This document shows positions 46,000 to 57,421 of a DNA stretch of 64,000 nt, piece after piece; the stretch's first letter is position 1; each line of letters starts with the position of its first letter. A program made the translations under genes and the position numbers. The notes beneath the pieces are model-generated. The model did not search any database and had not been told where the DNA came from. It saw nothing but the letters and a program-made list of their open reading frames with translations. Source of the DNA: Datisca glomerata. Taxonomy: Eukaryota > Streptophyta > Magnoliopsida > Cucurbitales > Datiscaceae. The DNA is taken from assembly GCA_003255025.1 (NCBI GenBank), contig QANY01002785.1:1396043-1460042 (forward strand), written 5' to 3'.

Positions 46000-48900
46000 A
46001 CCCTAAATATTTCTTGCATTTCTCTCACGCCAAATGTTGTAAACAAAAGTGTTAAAAGGTAATTTTCACAATAAGACTCCTAAGATCCTTCTTTTTAGTG
46101 GTATTATCCAACCACTTAATGTTTTGATCTCAACTTATGCAAGGGTAGTTGACATGACAAGATTGAGTAATGGAAACCCAAACATTATAGGCAAAAGAAC
46201 AGTCAAACAACAAATGATCCCTACTTTAAGTGTAAGTAGGGAAGAACATGCAGTCAGGGCTAACTTAGATACCTCAATTCATCTATTTTCCTTTGGTGGT
46301 GAGCTTGTCTTTACATGCAAGCCAACATATAAAGCTATGCTTAAGAATGTTGTTGGGAAACCACACTACTTCACACTAAGGAACTTTCCAGTCACGCTGC
46401 TTTAGTGGTTGTAAGAAGAAGAGGTGGAGGAATCACTATCAGGAGCATGGTCCCAAATCCATTTATTAGGTCTACTGGTCATAGGGGGCACACGTTTACT
46501 GAAGCCACTATGATAGCCTTCAAGCCAGTGGAGTTGGTAGCAGGCGAGGACCATATCCCTCTGTCAATAATCATTCTGACTTTAGTGTTGAAGTCCTAGC
46601 TAGTTTCAAAGGAGACGCTTCCACCAATTCTATTAAAAATGACCCCTAAATTATGCCAAGGATCACACCTTTGATGAGTGTTTAACCCATTCCCAATCCT
46701 AGCAAATTATTACCTTATAAACCAATCTCTAGCCTTTAGCAACTTCCTCCATATCCAAGAACAATCATTGTCACAAGAAAAGTGAAACTGGTTTATTTCT
46801 TGATAAGTGTGGCACCACCTACCCCATAGGGAGCCATTAGGGTTGGTGATGAGAAACCAAAGATGCTTGGCAGTAGCAACGAGGTTCCAAGTCATAAGAT
46901 TCTTAAGGCTAAGGCCTTTAATCTATTTAGGTTGACAAACCATAGCCCAACCTCCTTAGAGCTGACATGTCTCATAGCATTACCTGACCAAAGATATTTT
47001 CTGTTAATGGCCTGAATGTCATTGAGATCCCTTTTAGGAAGAGTGAATACATTGCGTAGAAACTTTGAATGGCCAAGAGAACAGATTGGATGAGCTAAAG
47101 CCTACCTGTAAAAGATATGTGTTTAGCTTCCTAAACCTTAATTCTTCTAGAAATTTTGTTAACCAAAGAAGCAAAATCATTTTTCCCAAACCTGGTAGAA
47201 ATGAGAGGCATGCTTAAATATCTAACAAGAAGCTGGCTAACCTGGAAATCCAAAAGCTTAATGCACTACTATTGAATGTGATCGGAAATCCCAGAGAAGA
47301 AAGAATGGCTTTTAGCCTGATTAGGTTTTAAGCTTGACATCAGATGAAACAACTCCAAACTATCCTTAATAAGGATCAGGGAAGTAATGTAACCTTTAGA
47401 AAAGATAAAGAGGTTATCAGTAAAACACAAGTTGACAATACTAAGCTTCTTGCATTTCCAGTGGAATTGCAATAATCCTGTTAATGCCTCCATAATAATA
47501 ACCAAAGGGAGATGGGATCACCCAGCCTTAAACCTCTAGTCCCTTTAAAGAACACACATAACTCCCAACTGATGTTGACAGAGAAGGAGGTGATAGTTAT
47601 ATAGGCCATGACCCATCTACAGAATTGGGGAGGGGAGCCAATATAGATAATGATTTTCTCAATAAACTCCTAAGAAACAAAATCATAAGCTTCCACAAGG
47701 TCAACTTTGAGAGCCCACTTAGGCACAAAATTTCTCATGTGATAGTACCTAACGAACTCCTGAGATAGGAATATATTGTACGAAATCCTTCTACATGGCA
47801 CAAAAGGATTCTAATTTAAACTAATAATGGGGGAAGCACTGCTTTAAGTCTATTGACCAGGATCTTGGAGATGCCTTTATAAATCATATTACAACAAGAG
47901 ATAGGCCTAAAATCATGGATTGTCTAAGGGTGATCCACTTTATGGATAAGGGAGATAGAGGTGTGGTTGACTGTTGCAGGGAGTCGCCATTAAAGAACTC
48001 AAGCATAACATTACTAACATCATGGTCAACAACACTCCAAGCCTTCTTAAAGAAATAAGAAGAGAATCAATTAGGGCCATGAGCCTTAGCATCACCACAT
48101 GAAAAAATGGTCATCAAACTGACCTGCAGAGGTGATCCTATTAGGATAGGCTAACTAAAGCATTCTCCTATCCATATTAGGCCCACTGATCCTGAAACCA
48201 AGAAGCTGGAAATAAAGTTGCACTATGAGCTGCTTAATTATATCCTTATCAGTAAGGGTGGAGCCACTTTCAGTGAGCTGCACAATCCTGGCCCTCATGT
48301 TATTCCTCTTAATAAGCTTGTGAAAATAGGCAGTATTGTTATCACCCAGACAGATCCACTAAGCCCTAGATTTTTATCTATAGAAGCTCTCATCAGCCTA
48401 CTATACGATATAAACTCATGGAATGCATAATTCTCAGCAACTTGGAGGTTGGAGTCCTGCGGGCTGGTAAACAAGTCTATTTAAGCTTGTTCAAGCTTAA
48501 TTTTGGCTTCTGAGGCCATCAAAGAGATGTTAGAACAATGAGCCCTATTGAGATCTTTTAGAGCATACTTGCTGGCCTTAAGCTTCCTAACCAGACTATA
48601 CAAATGAGATACTTAGATTACTAGAAGACCAGGCATGCTAAACATAGTGGAGAAAATCCTCCATATCATCCCAAAAATCAAAGAACTTGAAGGTAGAAAG
48701 GGGTCTCTAATTGGTGAGGCTGAAGTTGACAACTATAGGACATTGGCAAGATATCTTTGGGGGAGGAAAATGACCACTAGAGCTAGGGAACAGCTGGATC
48801 TAAGCTTCATTGACCATAATTCTATCAATTTCATTCATAATAGTAGCTCGCCCATCTCTGTTGTTGGGCCATGTGAATTTGCAATCACCAAAGTAGAGAT

Positions 48901-49430
48901 CCTCAAGCTCCAGGTTATTAGCACAGCACAAAAGTAATCAATTCCCTCATCCCAGGTTTTGGAACCACCCACCTGTTTAGAAGTGTGCTTCACCACATTA
49001 AACTCACCAGGAATGCACCAAGGGCAGTCATGAACTATGGAACTGAAGGCATTAAGGTGGCACCAAAGAGTCTTTCTCAAGGCAGTGTCATTAGCCCCAT
49101 AATCAAAGGAGATAAATAAGGTGCATAAGTGATTAAGATAGTAACCTTACAAGAAATATCTCGGTCAAAATAGTTAAACTACAAAAATAGAGATTATATT
49201 GGGATTCTAAGCAAGCCAGATCCTACCATTGCCAGCATAGGAGTAGTTAGCAATGCAGGACCAACCACCAAAGGTTCTACTACTCAATCTGGTGAACTTC
49301 CTTTTCTTAACCCTGGTTTCCAAGATAGCACAAATATATAACCTGAATTTACTACAAATTTTTTGTACCTCAATATATTGAGGCCTTTGAAGTTCCAAGA
49401 AGCTAAGTTGGTCATTGAGAAATTAGGAAG
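46000..49430 (-). pseudogene. LINE ORF2: endonuclease, RT, zf-RVT
   Basis: The endonuclease start (49207-49398) reads YIEVQKICSKFRLYICAILETRVKKRKFTRLSSRTFGGWSCIANYSYAGNGRIWLA, with the metal-binding Glu in LETRV. Later, DCPWCIPGEFNVV...GGSKTWDEGIDYF (48835-49080) has GEFNV where GDFN is usual. The RT catalytic segment (47269-47505) reads FHWKCKKLSIVNLCFTDNLFIFSKG, where the family has FADD, so the site is FTDN. SLKPNQAKSHSFFSG follows. The zf-RVT part SSLWGRWCHTYQEINQFHFSCDNDCSWIWRKLLKARD is at 46710-46895, and the tail NVVYNIWREK-like sequence at about 46020. Many frames. Confidence 0.92.
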
Positions 49431-49829
49431 GTTAACCTGACCCTGGAGCTCCTCCTACATTCAGACTTAGTAATGCTTTTAAGCTTGGCTTTCATCCCTC
49501 TCTTTTTAGTATGCTTGGAGAGACTACCCTTAGGATAAGAACTGATTCTAAGAGATGCCAGCACAAGAGTCAGTTCAACCTCAACTAATTGATCCCTCTC
49601 TTCCTTTACAATAGTAGGAGCTTGGTTACCTCCTTCCGAACCATCAATATGATCCTATTCCACCTCCTCCTCCATAACGGCTACAAAGGTGTTTTTGGAC
49701 CAGGACATTTTTATGCAAAGGGGTTAGGGGCTTTTTTCCACCATGTTGTATGTTCCCCGATCAGGAGGTATGCGGGGATCCAAATTAGTGGGAGTTGTTA
49801 AGGTTCCAAGTTCATTTTGCTTCATAACA

Positions 49830-51490
49830 GGGACCTTTTATTTCTTAGGGGCATGTCTAGCAGAAGTTTTAGCCTGACTTCTTTGAACTGTGTAGTCATG
49901 CCCAAATACTTGAAATTTTAGGCAACTACTAGGAAGGCCTTGGTAATCCACCCTGGTCTTAAGAGTCTTGTTATTGGGAAGCCTAACCTCCACTTTTTCT
50001 ATAATCTCATATTGCACATGCACCTCCGCACATATTCTAGCAAAAGACATTCTAGGTGCAACTATCAGTCATTGCATAAGCAAATAAAGGGGTTCCATCT
50101 ACACTGGCAATCGTGCTAAGCCCAGATCCATTCTATGAATCTAAAGGCACAACCTACCTGACCCATACAAGAACATATTGCATATCTTACTTAGAGAGTT
50201 TCATATTCTCATGCCAAGCCTTAAGCATCACTTGTTTTCCCACAATGTGCTAGGGCCCATCATCTAAGATTAAGTCTCTATGCTCAATACTATAAAATTT
50301 GAAACAGTAGCCAAAACTTGAAGTAAGCCTATGCTTCACCATAGCCTATTGGCAACTTGACGGACCATAGAGAAATGAGGCTTTCAATCAATAAAGTGAT
50401 CAACAATGCAAGCTTGCCATTCTAGTTTTCCTTTCTACATTATCTCCTCATTAATCTCAGCTTGGGCTGCCTTACCCTTACTCATCGGTTCCACAAAGGA
50501 GACGGCCATTTTGCTTGGCTTCCTACCCTTAACCTTCTCTGTCCTAGAGAACTTGGACTGCAGGTCTTTAGCATTCGTGTAGTCTTCATTACTATTGGAA
50601 GCTCTATCCTCTGTACTAACTTAAGGAACATTGGCATTGTTAAGCTCACCACCAATGTTGACAGTGTTAAGCTCACCACCAATGTTGACAGTGTTAATCT
50701 CAATCATATTGTTGACATGGTTAGTCTCAATCATATTGTTGACATGGTTAGTCTCAATCATATTGTTGACATGGTTAGTCTCAATCATATTGTTCACATG
50801 GTTAGTCTCAATCATATTGTTCACATGGTTAGTCTCAATCATATTGTTCACAATATTATTATTTTTATCCATTTTTACTATTCACTCATTGGAGAAGCCT
50901 ATTATAAACTTTATTTATACTAGGACTAGAAGAAGGATATCGGGGCAAGTTACCAAGGTAACTAGCCTTACCTTTGTCCTTGCGAAAAGAGGCACAAAAG
51001 CTTCCTTTTAGTTGATAGGAACCAAATTCTCAAAAGGTTTGATGTATCTTCACGGGGCTTATTGCTGACATCATACTCCTCCACCTCAACTTCCACTTCA
51101 CCTTCTTGTTCCTCATCACCTAAACTGATACAAGCTTCCATGGATGAGGAACATGTTTAGTGGAAGGCATTTTCAGCTGTAAACATTCCACTCCACATCT
51201 AGGAGCCTCCTTCACTAAGAACTCCTTGTTCAAAAGCACATTGTGAATGGCACATTCTAGCTGAGATTGAAGTATAAGTTCCACATTCTTCATTATTTAC
51301 TTCTTGGCTTCAGTCATTTCATTTGCTACCTTGTATACTCCTTGTTCCTCTAGCACTATCTTAGAATACTCCTCATTCAAATCATCACTGTAACCAGGAA
51401 AAGAAACACAACTTAAGCCATCCTTACCTATTGTATTAAGACCATATCCTTCAGAGATGGATTCCAGGCCTCCAACATGCCCAAACAAAC
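49830..51490 (-). pseudogene. LINE ORF1 with DUF4283-type domain and internal repeats
   Basis: The first part has open frames at 51297-51488 and a 9-residue tandem repeat (about 50630-50872). Then MAVSFVEPMSKGKAAQAEINEEI (about 50513-50440) precedes a DUF4283-like domain in broken frames (KLEWQACIVDHFID..., 50430-50060). The last open piece (49838-50050) reads MSFARICAEVHVQYEIIEKVEVRLPNNKTLKTRVDYQGLPSSCLKFQVFGHDYTVQRSQ, which is the conserved end: the CCHC finger (normally C-x2-C-x4-H) now has C..FQVFGHD, lacking one Cys. The product binds RNA in active LINEs. Confidence 0.85.
50639..50854 (-). repeat. 27-bp tandem repeat in LINE ORF1, eight units
   Basis: Eight consecutive 27-base units with no gaps. 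Units 1-2 (gttaagctcaccaccaatgttgacagt type, too long to quote fully) differ from units 3-8 (gttagtctcaatcatattgtt...). On the ORF1 strand units encode NNMIETNHV repeats, followed by two of the form NTVNIGGEL. Because 27 is a multiple of three, the frame is kept in all units. Units 4-5 and 6-7 are identical pairs. Confidence 0.95.
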
Positions 51491-51630
51491 TTTCACTATT
51501 TATTCAAGAAGCGTCAATATAATTCAGAAGCAACTCCCTCAGGGAGGAGGGAGGAAAGATAATCCTCAAGTTCACCTAGAGAGAAGCTCTTACTTAGAGA
51601 AAGAAAGCCGTTTCATAAATTCATTTTTTA

Positions 51631-52340
51631 ATGAGACATATGTTTAAATAATAATAAAAAGTCTATATTTATATATTACATGCAACATGCATTCTTGTAA
51701 AGGTAGATAAGCATTTATTACTTAGTTTATGAGCCTTATGGAGTTTAGCTCATGAGAACAATGTATATAACCAATAGTTCTTTATGACTTGTAAATATTT
51801 ATTTTCACAGCCTAATGTAGATGAGTGCTTTACTAAAAAAAGACTACAATACATTAACTCTAGCTTGTTGGGTCACTTATCTTTGTCACTGGGTAGATTA
51901 TCCGGTTAATGTACTAGTGTACTTTGAATGCATTAAAATGAATATAAAGTCTGAATTTTGGTAAACTATTATCTTAAAAAAATATAACACATTGCCATTA
52001 TATTATGAGTGCTCTTAATCATGAGAGAGTTATGGACTGATATTTAATTTCTTGGTTGTTTTGGTCTAATATGGTTGAGATTCTATGAGACAATAAGAAT
52101 GTAGTTTGGATGACTGTGTTGTTAGATAGTGAGGATGCATAATAGGGTCCATGGACACTTTAAGTAAGTGACATAGTACCTCTTAACATAATTTGCTTAT
52201 GTGATCATAGCAATCTAAGCACTTAGCACCTCTAATGGTTTGTTAGAGGTTTGATAATTTTATTTGAGACATCAAGTATGAAAATTATCATGGCTAATCA
52301 GTAAAATGAGATTTGGAACTTAAGAAACAAGAAGTGTATA
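51631..52340 (+). repeat. copia 3' LTR, remainder
   Basis: Continues the LTR interrupted at 45775: ...cataaattcatttttt | aatgagacatatgttta. Familiar LTR text follows, such as tatgagccttatggagttta and the segment aligning with the fragment at 5440-5720 (about 51970-52310). I cannot define the outer end, because the 5' LTR is not seen. Confidence 0.7.
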
Positions 52341-53077
52341 CATTTTCAGCAATACTTCATCTAAGTATATACAGTTCTACATTATTAAAGGGCAAGACAT
52401 AACAAATAATGAGAGCATTTGTGGTACCATGGTTAGCACAATGGCAGAACTATTATCGGCTGTTAGATTTTTCCCTAAAAATGTGGGCCATTGAAACAGT
52501 TAACTATTATCCTCCCAGTCGCTTTCATAGAAAAAGATGAAAAGGTAGGCAGATAGAAACCTTTATAAAGAAGTTACATTTTTTGCCCTATGTGCTTAAA
52601 TACTTCAAACAGAAAATGTACATTTGACGGTGTCATCCTCATAAAATTATTTTCTTAAATTTTAATAATGTCTCCCTGTTTCTGAAAAACGAAACAAGGA
52701 TACTTCTATGACTTCACTAGGTCATTAAAGTGCATATGAATGCCCAAACTTTAAATATTAGTTTTGGTATTTCTAGCTTTGAAAAGTATATAAATTTTCC
52801 TTGTCTTGGGTAGTTTTCATCATCTTCAATGCCAAGCGTATAATTTCATCTGATTAAGTGTGTGTAATGTTGAGAGCAAATAATATGACTTGTGTGCTGG
52901 ATTTAAAGTCCAAAGTTATGGCAGATTTAAAGTCAAATGATGCCTATGGCCTTAGAATTTGACTAGTGGAAATGAATGAAATTGAACTAACTTGTCCCAA
53001 TAATGTTGGCGATCAAATTACTTACACAAAGTTGATGGAATATTTTAGTATACATTTGAAGCACCTATGATGAAATC
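52341..53077. other. intergenic DNA, nothing recognised
   Basis: Mixed-composition sequence with no frame, repeat or transposon end that I can support. Some of it may still be LTR. Confidence 0.4.
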
Positions 53078-54345
53078 AGGTACTTTGCACGTAAACTATG
53101 CAAAAAGTAAATTTTCAACGGAACTTGAGTACTTTAAATGTGGTTGGGTATAAGCGCACACTTTTGAAGTAACTGTGACATAAATAAGGTATATCGAACA
53201 TAAAAAGGGTAAACTAAATCTTTTAACACATAGAAGGGTGGTACTGTGCACAAAAAGGAGGATCATCACACCATTCCAACAACTCCACAAACATTTATGT
53301 GGTATAGAAACACAATTTTGTATATTGTTGACGTAGATCACGTCCGAAAACATAAACACGATTCTTCCAACATAAACGAGATAGAACCCATAAAAATGAG
53401 CACCGCACATTTCTTATGAAATACATAAAATGATTAAGGGGTACATGGAGTTTAGGTACTGAAGACTTAAAGTAGCTACTATAACGTAAACTAGGTACAC
53501 AAATCTAGTCAACACTCATAAATGAGATATTCTTCACACAGACATTGTTCCGCCCGCAGAATCTTAGGTAGCTTGCCAATTTTCAATGCATCAGGGGTAG
53601 TTCGAACATTCATGCGATACATGAGCACATGTTTGAGGTATCAAAAACACACATAAGATATCATAATATAAACTGGGTACAGTCAACATATCTACTCACA
53701 TAAAAGAGATACGTACCACATAAATGAGGTACTGTCTACATAAATGAGGTACATCTCCTAGATGCTTTTCAACGTATCTCGGTGACTGTAAACTTTTCAA
53801 TGGTACACTTGCACGCGGTTGATGTACCATAGACTGAACAATGAATGATAACGTAAACATGGTACAATCAACATTAAAAGCTCATAAACAAGGTACCCAC
53901 CACATAAACGTGGTACGCAAATAAGGTTCCTCTCTCGCTCATTTTCAACATAGCTTAGGGTTCATAGATTCGACCTGCCTGAGACATACACCTTTTAAAA
54001 GCTCATCAATTTGTACCCCACCTAAGATACGTGCCCTAAACATAAAGAAGTTTCCCACACGTAAGTAGGGAATGTCAAAACTAAACGAGGTACGATGCAC
54101 ATACAATTGTTATCTTGCAAATAAAAAGGTATTTGGCAAATAGACATTGTACAATCAACCCTTTATCGTAACATAAACGAAGTACCTCTCACATATAAAG
54201 TGTACAACTAACATACGACAGGTACTTACGACATCAACGCGGTACATGTAACATTTTAACAAACAAAAATCCCATATAAAGGATGTACCTCACACATAAT
54301 TGGTGTATACTCAACCTTTTAACACACATAAACGAGGAACTTTGC
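53078..54345. repeat. degenerate 20-bp-period array (acataaacgaggtac)
   Basis: At least 15 variants of the 15-base core acataaaYgaggtac occur here, all in the same orientation. Clear ones begin at 53178, 53198, 53484, 53699, 53718, 53738, 53851, 53882, 53902, 54079, 54171, 54191, 54211, 54230 and 54326. Neighbouring copies are 19-20 bases apart wherever they are contiguous, with longer gaps between clusters. The open frame at 53096-53410 on the minus strand is a by-product of the repeats. I do not recognise the family. Confidence 0.75.
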
Positions 54346-54997
54346 ACTATAGGGTGTGGACTCAACCTTTCACCTAACCATAAGGAATGAGTGAGGAGTT
54401 GTCTTACATGGGAGGGAGGAGACTATGAGTGAGAGAGAGAGACTTATTTTTGTTTATTGAAAGATTAAAAACAATTTCTTTTGCTATACATGTAAAGTTT
54501 TTGAGCGGTTGTGATCTTAGTGTTGTTTTTGTAATCCCCTAAGCCAGACATCTCATAGTAGATTGGGCTGAAATTAGTAACTAGAAGTATCTGACATTTT
54601 GGTTGACTAAGCAAGTATAAGATCATAGTGAAAATTGAATGTCGACTATGTTTCATTGCCACGTTTTGTTCCTTTTTTGCTACTTTTGAGTCGTTTGGTA
54701 CAAACAAGTTTCTCGAATAAGACCTGACAATTTGTTTTTACACAAAAGCATAGTACTCCCTTGCGTATAATGTGCATTAATATATAATTTTACTTGCATC
54801 ATTTAATTCTATCCACCACCAAAACTTAATTAATGTAACATAATATCTTCCCAAGTACCACAAAATATCAATAATCGAGGCTAAGAACTTCTAGAGTTTG
54901 GAAACTATTCTTTTACATGGATTAAAATGCAAACAAGATTATTTGACCAATTTAAGTTTACAAATCAGCAGAAAACTCATTGAGATTTATATAAAAC
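54346..54997. other. intergenic DNA left of the CACTA element
   Basis: A GA microsatellite at about 54426-54443 is the only low-complexity feature. The last 30 bases belong to a segment duplicated at 62500 (see the duplicate entries). No gene. Confidence 0.5.
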
Positions 54998-55619
54998 CAC
55001 TACTAGAAATTTGAGAAATTTGATCTTTAACGATAAAATATAGACGATGGTTCATTTTAGTCATGTATATATTGCACTAATTAATTGTTACCGTTGAAAA
55101 TTATTTTGTATTCACAACGGTAACTTTTTTATGACATTGTGCAAATATTTGATATAAATCATGAGGGTAGTTTTAAAAAGCGTCGTATGAGAAAATGATA
55201 TTTTACGATAACAAAAATTTATAACGTGATGACAAGTTATCTGATATATTTAACGAGAGTAGTTTTACAAAACTTCGTAATTGTGTTTTAATAGTGTCAC
55301 AATATGTATCGTCTTAATAATTATTCGTTATGATAAAACGTCATAAAAAACAGATCATGTTTTTTAAATAAATCAAGTCTTGAAAATGAAAAACTAGACT
55401 TACTCCGTCAACATTACCTTTCATAATTATCAAGTATTGGTTACTATTATCCTTTGAAGGAGATACAACATTCTGATTCTGGTATAAATTCTTTATCTTT
55501 TGAAGAAAGTTCTTGATAAGGAAAAGATCCTGCAAAATAATTTGTAACTGTTTAACTTGACTCTTTCTGTCTAAGATAAAAAGAAGTTGCGAAGAAGCAG
55601 AGAAGTCACGCGAAAAAGA

Positions 55620-55760
55620 GACTAGTTTATTGCCCTAGCGTCGTCACCACCGCCTCGTTGTCGGCAGTCTTATAACCAGCACAACCTCATCTCCTCCACC
55701 TCATAATTTCTTGCTCGCCACGTCGTCGCCAACATCACCACGTAGCCCATCACAAAGGTG
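55620..55760 (+). other. possible captured 5' UTR exon within CACTA
   Basis: A GC-rich, C/T-rich stretch (tcgtcaccaccgcctcgttg, ctcctccacctc) unlike the surrounding AT-rich DNA ends in cacaaag|gtgagc, a good donor site at about 55758. It looks like the first, non-coding exon of a captured gene. Whether it belongs with the AP-4 fragment downstream cannot be told. Confidence 0.4.
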
Positions 55761-57174
55761 AGCCTATCTCAGAGAGAAGAAGAAATCCCTCCATTCTTTT
55801 CCTCTTCTTGAAGTCGAAGGAGGAAAATGAGTGAGGGAGAAGTTCTGCTTTTCAGATCCAAAAACTTAGTTGGGTGTGTTCGATATTTGACCTCGAGACT
55901 TGGTTAAGCATAGTTGGATGTCTTCTCCATCTCATAATCTAGAGGGTATTTTTTGTGCTGATTTTTTCTAGCTAATTTCGGGGGTTAACATTGATTTCTT
56001 ACTCTTTTCTTAGTTCCCCATTCAGGAATACATATCTTGCTTTATGAGGAATTTGGCACTGTTTCTCTTAGGGATTAGTTCTAAATTTAGTTGTACAAAA
56101 CAAATTAATGATAAAGAGACATGGCACTGAGAAGAAAAGCACTCTATGAACACAACTCTCATATTTTATTCCAAAGTGGAGGAATGGTCTGCGTAGTTTG
56201 TTTTGTTATTGCGGATTAGGCTATGCGTATTTGTAAATACTATATTATTCTTGTTTGCTGCTTTATTGCTTTATTCATCAATTTTCTTTGAATTGCTCGA
56301 GTCAGAATCGTTCATTTTGAAGCCAAAATGTGTCAAACAAGTGTCAGATGTTACGTGATCATTCATCATACAGAAACTACTTTCAGAAGCAGCTGTTTCT
56401 TTTTCCGTTATCTTTTTAATAGTGTTAACTTTTTACTATACTCAGTGATTTACAATTATTTTAAGTGTGATGTTCATGGCATCCATAATCTGCAATGTCG
56501 ATTCTAATTGTGAAAAACTTCTTCTCTGCAAAATGGAGTTAGATTGTGTGAAGAACCTGCAATTTGAAACAGAGGTAATATATAAGATCAGTTCTTAGTA
56601 TCAGGCTACCTTGTTCACATTTTGAATTTGGATGTTTTATCATGTGACTATTGAAAGGAGTTGAATTGATCCATAACCTCCAAAATAAGCAGAATAGGTC
56701 CAGCACAGCTTAATTCCTTCAATTTTTCTAACGCCTGCCAGCCTCGTTTTTTCCAGAATTTTTAGGGCCTATCTATCAGTTCATATATGGTTGGTCAAAT
56801 ACTTATTAGCCTCTTTTATTTTATTGTTATTCTAGTCATGGTTTTACGGATTGGTGCTTATCATGAAGCTTTGCGGTTATAGTTTCTGAATGTATTCTCT
56901 TACTTTTCATGTTTTGTTCAAGAGTCCTTGAAAATCAGTAAAGAACATACAATTTCCCTAATGGACAATAATTGACCCCCTTGCCCTGACAGGTGGTTTG
57001 TATCATAGTCAGTGCGGTGTTAAATTTGAATTTTACATCATGGAGTCTCTTATTAATAGATGCATGCATCAGTAGAATTAACATTCTAAAAGTTTGGATC
57101 CCTCTTCATTTATTAAAAAAAAAATTTAGATCATTTTTCTCTCCTTATAATAAAGTATGACCACTTTGATGCAG

Positions 57175-57421
57175 GTGGAATCATATTTGCATATCATTGG
57201 AGAATTAAAGCTTCCATATGCATTTCGAGGATTCTGTCTAATCCCACGTGTATATTGCTTGAATCATTTTTCATTGCTAGCTAACTTTTTAGTCTTGATT
57301 ACAGATCATTTGTTGGGTCGTGGGGCAATATGGGACTGCTTACAGGAAGTATTCTGCTTCGTACATCGTTGGGAAGTTATATGATGTGGCTGATGCATAT
57401 TCAAATGATGGAACTGTCAAG
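57175..57421 (+). pseudogene. AP4E: captured AP-4 complex epsilon subunit fragment
   Basis: Two exons of an adaptor-protein gene lie inside the CACTA element. After an acceptor (gcag, 57171-57174) the frame reads VESYLHIIGELKLPYAF (57175 to about 57225); its donor is not intact. After a second acceptor (acag, 57301-57304), exon 57305-57421 reads IICWVVGQYGTAYRKYSASYIVGKLYDVADAYSNDGTVK and ends at a normal donor (AAG|GTATTAC). This matches the adaptin-N part of plant AP-4 epsilon (VESYLRIIGEPKLPS..., ICWVLGEYGTADGKYSASYI), a coat subunit for cargo sorting at the trans-Golgi network. Only about 56 of roughly 950 residues are present, so it is a pseudogene fragment. Confidence 0.85.

Larger units (their letters stand above)
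45776..51614 (-). mobile_element. L1-like LINE inserted in the copia 3' LTR
   Basis: A non-LTR retrotransposon of 5.84 kb on the minus strand. Both flanks carry the 16-base direct repeat cataaattcatttttt (45760-45775 and 51615-51630), the target duplication. Its 3' end on the minus strand runs into the short A tract next to the left repeat. ORF1 (DUF4283 and CCHC-like) is at about 51490-49830, ORF2 (endonuclease, RT, zf-RVT) at about 49430-45990. Length and flanks suggest a full-length insertion, later inactivated by point mutations. Confidence 0.93.

Noticed and set aside
50462..51011. Plus-strand open frames with repeated SIILLTWLV and NHIVDMVSL units
   Set aside because: They are antisense translations of the 27-bp repeat in LINE ORF1; the minus strand has the DUF4283-type context.
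53096..53410. Minus-strand frame of 104 codons in the 20-bp-period array
   Set aside because: Openness follows from the repeat; no similarity to a known protein and the frame stops where the repeat units lose phase.
53078..54345. CRISPR-like array interpretation of the regularly spaced motif
   Set aside because: The host is a plant nucleus, the repeat core is degenerate, and the spacers are only about five bases.
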